Shown: piece by piece, positions 24,724 through 29,075 of the stretch
Numbering within the stretch: the stretch's first letter is position 1
Layout of the letters: every line of letters begins with the position of its first letter
From: M3007 sp046299435
GTDB taxonomy: Bacteria; Bacteroidota; Bacteroidia; Chitinophagales; Saprospiraceae
DNA length: 29,075 nt
Reading direction: 5' to 3'
NCBI GenBank assembly: GCA_046299435.1
Contig: JBKBIC010000035.1
Coordinates: 1-29,075 of the forward strand
Position numbers and translations under genes: made by a program
Notes under the pieces: model-generated
Databases searched by the model: none
What the model saw: the letters and a program-made list of their open reading frames with translations, nothing else
What the model was told of the DNA's origin: nothing

Positions 24724-25506
24724 TCACTTCACGCTCAGTGCGTTCGGCCAGTTGTCGCGGAGGAATTCGGCCACGCCGAGGTCGGTCGGGGTGGTGCCGG
24801 TGTACTGGTTTTCGGGCACGTTCAGGTCGAGCAATTTGCCGGTTGGGCCGGTGAAAAGTTTTTTCATGTCCAATTCGAGGGTCATCGCATCGGCCGGGCC
24901 GGTAACGGAGATGGGGATGGTGTAGCTGAATGCTTTGTAAATGTCGCGGCTGGTGGCCGAGCCGCTATGGTAGTTGAGGAAGGTTTCGTAGTCGTTGCCC
25001 GTGCCGTCAAGTTCGGCTTTGGCCTCGATTTTCGAGAAAATGTAGCTTTTCCAGCTCAGCCAATACTCGTTTTCGAGGGCGAGCGGGGTGCCTGCCGGGA
25101 AGTCGGACGGTTTTTTCGCATTCAAGTCCGTGCGCACGCCGACCCCGATTTTGAGGCCCGTGTAATCGCCCAGCGGGACGTTCGCGTAGGTGCGCTGCGG
25201 CGTGGCCGAGAGGTTGCCGCTGTTGAAGTCGGGGAAAAATTCGAGGAATTCCACCTCGCTCAATTTCACCTCCGAACCGTCGGATTTGACGAGCGCGAGG
25301 TCGGAGATGTACTGTGTGTAGCGGTCGAAATGGACGGGATAGGAGCCGTACATGAAATCTTTTTGCTTTTCGAGTTCCACCCCGTCGAAGGTCGCTTTGA
25401 ACGTGACCGTGAGGTTGCTGGACGTGGCGGGTTTGCTGTCGTCGTCTTTGTCGCAGCCGACGGTGACGAGGGAGAGCAGGGCAATGAGCAACAATGCGTT
25501 TTTCAT
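24724..25506 (-). CDS. MbnP-like lipoprotein (copy 1)
   Basis: Lipoprotein of 260 residues with signal MKNALLLIALLSLVTVGC (lipid Cys at 18). The mature domain has the MbnP layout: NLTVTFKATFDGVELEKQ at the start, YISDLALVKSDGSEVKLSEV, then LGDYTGLKIGVGVRTDLNAK, and the Trp-rich segment ALENEYWLSWKSYIFSKIEA, which matches the W-x-W-x-x-Y-x-F pattern of MbnP. MbnP is the partner of the di-haem enzyme MbnH, which in methanotroph methanobactin operons converts one tryptophan of MbnP to kynurenine and is linked to copper binding. Here the cytochrome gene is next downstream on the same strand. No methanobactin precursor gene was recognised, so the role in this organism is open. Confidence 0.82.
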   Translation of the reverse strand: MKNALLLIALLSLVTVGCDKDDDSKPATSSNLTVTFKATFDGVELEKQKDFMYGSYPVHFDRYTQYISDLALVKSDGSEVKLSEVEFLEFFPDFNSGNLSATPQRTYANVPLGDYTGLKIGVGVRTDLNAKKPSDFPAGTPLALENEYWLSWKSYIFSKIEAKAELDGTGNDYETFLNYHSGSATSRDIYKAFSYTIPISVTGPADAMTLELDMKKLFTGPTGKLLDLNVPENQYTGTTPTDLGVAEFLRDNWPNALSVK

Positions 25507-25570
25507 GTCTATTTGGTTGGAAAAGTGTGATGTGAAAACTCAGGATTGGCTTCGCAAAATTCGCCAATTC

Positions 25571-26479
25571 TCACTGTGAGACAGCAAAACCCTGTGGCAA
25601 GTTTGCGGCCACCTTGTTTTTAATTGTTTGAATGTCGTCGGCAGACAAATCCACGCCCTCGAACCACTGCCGGAAATCCACTTTCAGTTTCAGCCGAAAA
25701 TCGTAGCCCGATTGGTGGTCGAACGAGCCGGGGAATGTCAGGTCAAATTTCGGGGAACCGGGCGGAAAAAAGGCCAGCGTGTCGGGTGGGGTAGCGGTGG
25801 CCGTGTCGCGCTCGAACACGATTTTCGCCAGCGCAAATCCTTGATTTTCGGCCCAAAGCAGTTCCGCCTGCGGGCGCAACGGGTGGTTGGTCGGGGCCAA
25901 GGCCGGGATGATTTTGTTGGCCGCCGTGCTCAGGCCGAGCGAGAATTTCACTTCCGTGAAATTGCCCGCCGTGCGGAATTCGCCGAGCGTGTACGAGCCG
26001 GGCGTGCGCCGGATGAGCTGGAAATCGTCGGTGAACCGTTGCTCCGCCGAGTCAGGGTATGTTTTCAGGCGCAGCGTGTCGGCCACCGGGAGCCATGTAC
26101 CATTTTGAAACAGTTGAAAATCAGCGAGATAGAACACGATTGTCTTGAAACGCAGCGAGTCGCCTGTGTCCAATTTGTACCATCGGTCGGCGAGATAGAC
26201 CACCGTGTCGCCGCCGAAATATTGCTCCACATCCAAAATCAGGTTCGGGTAAACGCAGCAGCAGTCGTTGTCGGCGGTGGCCTCGAAGTTGGTGGCCGAC
26301 GTGTCGAGGCAGCCTTCGACTGGCTCGAAACAAGATTGAAAAAGGAGGGCAAAAAGGCAAAGCGAAAGGAACCGGGATTGCCCACAGATGAATCTGTGGG
26401 CTGTGCTTGCAAAATCCGTCGGATTTTGGTTCGCAGCCCACAGATTTATCTGTGGGAGTTTTTTGTTGCTGCAACGCAT
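25571..26479 (-). CDS. MbnP-like lipoprotein (copy 2) with REPIN read into the signal peptide
   Basis: Lipoprotein of 302 residues if it starts at ATG 26479. The N-terminus reads MRCSNKKL, then 25 residues (PQINLWAANQ...RFICG) encoded by the 76-bp palindromic element 26381-26456, then QSRFLSLCLFALLFQSC, a normal lipobox with Cys at 50. Without the element the signal would be a normal short one. The mature part starts FEPVEGCLDTSATNFEATAD with a Cys-rich NDCCCVY, then NLILDVEQYFGGDTVVYLAD and LLWAENQGFALAKIVF, corresponding to the MbnP Trp segment. A -7 box (26510-26517) lies 31 bp before this ATG, so the longer frame to 26512 is unlikely. Family assignment is moderate; whether the extended signal peptide works is unknown. 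Confidence 0.7.
   Translation of the reverse strand: MRCSNKKLPQINLWAANQNPTDFASTAHRFICGQSRFLSLCLFALLFQSCFEPVEGCLDTSATNFEATADNDCCCVYPNLILDVEQYFGGDTVVYLADRWYKLDTGDSLRFKTIVFYLADFQLFQNGTWLPVADTLRLKTYPDSAEQRFTDDFQLIRRTPGSYTLGEFRTAGNFTEVKFSLGLSTAANKIIPALAPTNHPLRPQAELLWAENQGFALAKIVFERDTATATPPDTLAFFPPGSPKFDLTFPGSFDHQSGYDFRLKLKVDFRQWFEGVDLSADDIQTIKNKVAANLPQGFAVSQ
26381..26456. repeat. REPIN-like palindromic element inside the MbnP2 signal peptide
   Basis: A 76-bp element of three hairpins: CCCACAGAT/ATCTGTGGG with a GA loop (26381-26400), AAAATCC/GGATTTT with a GTC loop (26411-26427), and again CCCACAGAT/ATCTGTGGG with a TT loop (26437-26456). The whole is an imperfect palindrome. Two inverted REP hairpins around a spacer is the architecture of REPINs, which are mobilised by RAYT transposases in other bacteria. 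No RAYT gene is in this window. Only one copy is present here. Confidence 0.85.
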
Positions 26480-26509
26480 TGATTCTGTGCGGATTGAACT
26501 GGTTTTTAA

Positions 26510-26517
26510 CAAACGTA
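26510..26517 (-). promoter_or_regulatory. -7 box for the MbnP gene group
   Basis: On the minus strand TACGTTTG matches TAnnTTTG exactly. Placed 31 bp before the MbnP2 ATG (26479), it would give a leader of about 24 nt and supports this start. No -33 element was recognised. The box lies just after the exonuclease stop codon, so the MbnP group may form its own transcript. Confidence 0.5.
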
Positions 26518-26527
26518 CACGGTGGGT

Positions 26528-27349
26528 TCAGCGTTTGGTCTCTCGCTCGATTTCTTTCGCCACCTGCCGGATGTACTGTTTGACTTGCGACGAGAACTCT
26601 TTTTCCAGAATCCAGCCGGCGTAGTTTTTCTCTTGTTTCAAAACCTCTTTCACAGGTTGCCCGACGAATTTGCCAAAGTTGAACACCGCCACGCCGTTGT
26701 GGTCAACGCGGATTTTTTGGGTCGCGTCCACGAAATTGAGGTCGTTCGTGAAGTCGTGCAGGGCTTGGATGTCGTTTTTGATGGGTGCGGGGATGGTGTT
26801 CCCGTCCTCGTCGAGCAAGTCCACGCCGTCGTATTTTTTCAATTGGCCCTGAAAAACCTCGACGGTCGCCCGCACATCGGCGAGTGCGTCGTGCGCGTCA
26901 GTCAGTTCTTTTTCGCAGTAAAGTCGGTAGGCGGCCTTCAAAGTGCGCGGCTCCATTTTGTAAAAAATGCGCTGCACGTCAATCAACCGGCGGCGGCTGA
27001 TGTCGAACTCCATGCCCACGCGAGCGAATTCCTCCATGAGCATCGGCACATCAAAACGGTTGCTGTTGTAGCCCGCGAGGTCGGCATCGCCGATGAAATC
27101 CCAGATTTTTTGCGCCACTTTTTGGAACGTGGGCTTGTTGGCCAAGTCCTTCGGTGTGATGCCGTGAATGGACATGGACTCCTCCGAAATCGGGATGCCG
27201 GGGTTGATGAGCATCGAAAGTTCCTCTGGCGGCTGGCCGTTTTTGCGCAGCTTGACGAGGCCGATTTGCACGATGCGGTCGCGGATGACGTTCAGGCCGG
27301 TGGTTTCGAGGTCGAAAAAAACGAGGTCGCGGGTGAGATTGAGTTGCAT
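26528..27349 (-). CDS. DEDDh 3'-5' exonuclease, DNA polymerase III epsilon-like
   Basis: Protein of 273 residues. The DEDDh exonuclease motifs are clear: FFDLETTG (Exo I, about residue 10-17), SIHGITPKDL, AGYNSNRFDVPMLMEEF (Exo II, with Asp), and HDALADVRAT (Exo III, His and Asp). The C-terminal half (about 190-270) is a helical segment containing VFNFGKFVGQPVKEVLKQEK, a small domain often found in Bacteroidota exonuclease proteins of this kind. It likely trims DNA or RNA 3' ends; whether it proofreads for polymerase III or works in repair or RNA turnover is not settled by sequence. TerC lies upstream on the same strand, separated by a long palindrome. Confidence 0.9.
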   Translation of the reverse strand: MQLNLTRDLVFFDLETTGLNVIRDRIVQIGLVKLRKNGQPPEELSMLINPGIPISEESMSIHGITPKDLANKPTFQKVAQKIWDFIGDADLAGYNSNRFDVPMLMEEFARVGMEFDISRRRLIDVQRIFYKMEPRTLKAAYRLYCEKELTDAHDALADVRATVEVFQGQLKKYDGVDLLDEDGNTIPAPIKNDIQALHDFTNDLNFVDATQKIRVDHNGVAVFNFGKFVGQPVKEVLKQEKNYAGWILEKEFSSQVKQYIRQVAKEIERETKR

Positions 27350-27366
27350 TTTTTGACAGTTGCCGA

Positions 27367-27489
27367 CGTGATAAGATTGGAACACGGATGAAACGGATTG
27401 GGCGGATTTGCACGGATTTTCTTTTTCAAACCCAAAAAATCTGCTTGAATCCGCCCAATCCGTTTCATCCGTGTTCCAATCCTATCACG
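27367..27489. repeat. 42-bp-arm palindrome between TerC and exonuclease genes
   Basis: Arms at 27367-27408 and 27448-27489, with one mismatch in 42 bp and a 39-nt loop; the inner 34 bp are a perfect inverted repeat. Words are ACGGATGAA/ACGGATTGG/GCGGATTTG-like, with about 9-bp period. It begins 4 nt after the TerC stop codon and ends 17 bp before the exonuclease start. Confidence 0.95.
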
Positions 27490-27493
27490 CCAG

Positions 27494-28330
27494 TTATTTA
27501 TCGTCGAGCAAATTCTCGTCGAGCAAGCCCTGCTGTTTGGCTGTCTCGGCGTAGCCGTGGAGTTGCACGGGTTTTTGGGCTTTTTTCATGCGAATATTGA
27601 GGAACTCGACAAAAAGCGAGAAGAAAATGGCAAAATACAGGTAGCCCTTCGGCACTTCGCCCTCCGTGAAATGGCCGAGGTGCGCGGCCTCCGCGACGAG
27701 CGAAAACCCGATGAGGATGAGGAAGGCGAGGCCGAGCATTTGCACCGTCGGGTGTTCGTTGACGAACGCGCTGACCGGGCCGGAAAACAGCATCATCACA
27801 ATCATGGAGGCGACGACTGCCGCAATCATCACCACCAAATTATCGGCGATACCGACGGCGGTCAGGATGCTATCGAACGAAAAAACAATGTTGATGAGCG
27901 CGATTTGGATGATGACTTGGTTGAGCGCGGTGGCTCCTTTCGACACTTTGGGGTCGTCGGCCTCGGTCGGGCTTTCGAGTTTGTGGTGGATTTCGGTGGT
28001 GGCTTTCCACAGCAGGAAAATGCCGCCGATGAGCAGAATCAGTCCTTGCCCGGTGAGGCCGCCTTCCAAGCCGAGGAAACTGATGTGGAACAGCTCGCTG
28101 TCCATTTTCATAATCCAAGTGATGCCGAAAAGCAGGATGATCCGCAGGAGCATCGCCAAGAACAGGCCGATGTTGCGGGCTTTGGGCTGTTGCTCTTTGG
28201 GCAGTTTGTTGGAGATGATGGACAGGAAAATGATGTTGTCAACGCCGAGGACGATTTCCAAGAATGTCAGCATCAGGAGGCTGACCCACACTTCGCCGGA
28301 CGTGAAATCCGGCATGGCAAAAAGGAACAT
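27494..28330 (-). CDS. terC: TerC/Alx-family membrane protein
   Basis: Integral membrane protein of 278 residues with about seven or eight helices. Signatures include LEIVLGVDNIIFLSIISNKL in the first helix with the buried Asp, and INIVFSFDSILTAVGIADNL in the repeat half with FSFD, which are the metal-site motifs of the TerC/Alx family. The family is linked to manganese export and tellurite resistance, with metal loading of exported proteins in some species. Start at 28330 (MFLFAMPDF) or 28315 (MPDF) cannot be decided; the latter fits family N-termini slightly better. The C-terminal tail LHGYAETAKQQGLLDENLLD is hydrophilic. A -7 box lies at 28369-28376. Confidence 0.9.
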   Translation of the reverse strand: MFLFAMPDFTSGEVWVSLLMLTFLEIVLGVDNIIFLSIISNKLPKEQQPKARNIGLFLAMLLRIILLFGITWIMKMDSELFHISFLGLEGGLTGQGLILLIGGIFLLWKATTEIHHKLESPTEADDPKVSKGATALNQVIIQIALINIVFSFDSILTAVGIADNLVVMIAAVVASMIVMMLFSGPVSAFVNEHPTVQMLGLAFLILIGFSLVAEAAHLGHFTEGEVPKGYLYFAIFFSLFVEFLNIRMKKAQKPVQLHGYAETAKQQGLLDENLLDDK

Positions 28331-28368
28331 GGCAGTCAGAATTTGTCAGTTTTTGAATTTCGCGGCGG

Positions 28369-28376
28369 CAAACTTA
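28369..28376 (-). promoter_or_regulatory. -7 box for terC
   Basis: On the minus strand TAAGTTTG matches the TAnnTTTG consensus, 38 bp before the annotated start. No convincing -33 element. Confidence 0.4.
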
Positions 28377-28401
28377 CGCGAAGTTTCGGCTTCGGCGAGG
28401 C

Positions 28402-28433
28402 TTTGTGGATTGCGGGGGCAGGGGTTACTTTTG
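28402..28433 (+). promoter_or_regulatory. Bacteroidota-type promoter for the toxin-antitoxin operon
   Basis: TTTG at 28402-28405, a 20-bp spacer, and TACTTTTG at 28426-28433 match the TTTG-N17-23-TAnnTTTG promoter. The ATG of the antitoxin follows 17 bp after the -7 box, so the leader would be short. Confidence 0.5.
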
Positions 28434-28450
28434 CTGGAAAATGATTCGAC

Positions 28451-28693
28451 ATGACGATTGAAATTTTGAAATCCGAGGCATTGAAACTCGAACGAGTCCA
28501 GCTTTTCGAGCTCGTGACTTTTTTAATGGAGAATTTGGCAAAAGAGGAGCGGGAGCGAGAAACTGTTTTGTCTTTGACTGAAGCACAAAAGAATACGCTT
28601 GTGCGTCGTCGCCTTGAAATTGAAAACGGCTTGGCAGTGCTTGTGCCACAACAAGAGGTTGAAGCAAAAATCCGCCAACGCTATGGTTTTTGA
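28451..28693 (+). CDS. Antitoxin of a type II toxin-antitoxin pair
   Basis: Small acidic-basic protein of 80 residues, MTIEILKSEALKLERVQLFE at the start, then LVTFLMENLAKEERERETVL and LTEAQKNTLVRRRLEIENGL, ending EVEAKIRQRYGF. The pattern (N-terminal dimerisation helices, LTEAQ-x-x-x-x-RRR-E, then a short toxin-binding tail) resembles the putative addiction module component family (PF09720-like). The stop overlaps the toxin ORF start by 11 bp, typical of coupled TA operons. Family named from pattern only. Confidence 0.75.
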   Translation: MTIEILKSEALKLERVQLFELVTFLMENLAKEERERETVLSLTEAQKNTLVRRRLEIENGLAVLVPQQEVEAKIRQRYGF

Positions 28694-28982
28694 GATTTCG
28701 TTTCACCCAGAGGCCGAACTTGAGTTGGCTGAGGCAGTCGGTTGGTATGAAAATCAGCAGGAAGGGCTTGGTTTTGCTTTTTGGGAAGACTACCTGAAAG
28801 TGCGAAACCGTCTGCAAAACACGCCCGCCATCTTTCCAACCGTATATGACGGCATCCGAAGGGCAAATTTCCGAAAATTCCCGTACTCAATTTTCTTCTC
28901 CCTCGTTGAGCAGAGCATCCTGATTTTCGCAGTTTTTCATCAAAAAAGAGAGCCAGAAGATTGGTTTGAACGGGTTATTTGA
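28683..28982 (+). CDS. RelE/ParE superfamily toxin
   Basis: Protein of 99 residues, with start ATG at 28683 chosen because it overlaps the antitoxin stop (28691-28693). The N-terminal strand-helix FEISFHPEAELELAEAVGWY, the second helix with RLQNTPAIFPTVYDGIRRAN, and the C-terminal strands KFPYSIFFSL and ILIFAVFHQKREPEDW fit the ParE/RelE fold. ParE toxins poison gyrase and RelE toxins cleave mRNA; the sequence resembles the plasmid-stabilisation ParE-like group, but the target cannot be inferred. An IS element begins 13-16 bp after its stop, close to but not within the gene. Confidence 0.85.
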   Translation: MVFEISFHPEAELELAEAVGWYENQQEGLGFAFWEDYLKVRNRLQNTPAIFPTVYDGIRRANFRKFPYSIFFSLVEQSILIFAVFHQKREPEDWFERVI

Positions 28983-28997
28983 AAACACCTTATACTA

Positions 28998-29075
28998 GGG
29001 TTTGTCTGAAAAATAGTTGTCATCGTACTTTTGGGGATGAAACGGTACGAATTAACCGACAGCCATTGGTCAGCG
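28998..29075 (+). mobile_element. Left end of an IS5-family insertion sequence (truncated by window edge)
   Basis: The sequence CTAG at 28995-28998 resembles the preferred target of IS5-family elements. It is followed by a GGGTTTGTCTGAAAAAT-like terminal inverted repeat (from about 28998). The transposase ORF begins 39 bp later. The right end is outside the window, so the inverted repeat cannot be paired. Exact left boundary is within a few bases. Confidence 0.7.
29037..29075 (+). CDS. IS5-family transposase (first 13 codons only)
   Basis: Thirteen codons are visible: MKRYELTDSHWSA. The MKRYELTDxxW start is characteristic of IS5/IS427-group DDE transposases. The gene continues off the window. 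Confidence 0.75.
   Translation, partial: MKRYELTDSHWSA

Noticed and set aside
26480..26512. Longer start for the MbnP2 gene (MLKTSSIRTES...)
   Set aside because: It would overlap the -7 promoter box at 26510-26517, and the next ATG at 26479 gives a plausible signal peptide.

Overview
The window looks like a piece of a Bacteroidota genome, probably of the Saprospiria type; the lineage is inferred. The protein families point there: two TonB-dependent receptors, a DUF4249 partner lipoprotein, a giant SprB-repeat/OmpA protein, DUF6427, DUF6438, and a secreted protease carrying the dockerin-like module common in Saprospiraceae. GC content is high for the phylum. Promoter candidates match the Bacteroidota -7 box TAnnTTTG, and Shine-Dalgarno sequences are not evident. 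Two runs of exactly ten N, each inside a gene, show this is a scaffolded draft assembly.

Layout. 1-1646: maf (runs off the left edge) and a UbiA prenyltransferase, separated by a 16-bp minisatellite. 2185-4040: cysE and cysK, the two steps from serine to cysteine. 4132-6534: GtrA-like protein, GT87/DUF2029 glycosyltransferase and a DUF6438 lipoprotein. 6700-14197: two divergent TonB-dependent receptors, the second followed after 2 nt by a DUF4249 lipoprotein. 14321-18379: a protein of about 1350 residues with a beta-propeller, twelve SprB-type repeats and an OmpA domain. 18515-23336: PspC-like protein, GH29 alpha-L-fucosidase, DUF6427 membrane protein and a trypsin-like secreted protease. 23428-26479: two MbnP-family lipoproteins with a MauG/MbnH-like di-haem cytochrome. 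26528-28330: DEDDh exonuclease and TerC. 28451-29075: a type II toxin-antitoxin pair and the left end of an IS5-family element.

The most unusual feature lies between the genes. Most 3' gene ends carry a palindromic element whose arms are short tandem words (7, 8 or 9 bp periods), in several unrelated sequence families. The elements begin within about 11 nt of a stop codon, and in six genes they supply the stop codon itself. They look like shared 3'-end structures (terminators or mRNA stabilisers) that spread as repeats. One distinct REPIN-like element of 76 bp lies in frame inside the signal peptide of an MbnP homologue, and the 16-bp array abuts the only usable start codon of maf.

Functionally the window covers cysteine synthesis, outer-membrane import, surface adhesion/structure, glycan degradation, and a periplasmic or surface copper/redox module (MbnP/MbnH type).
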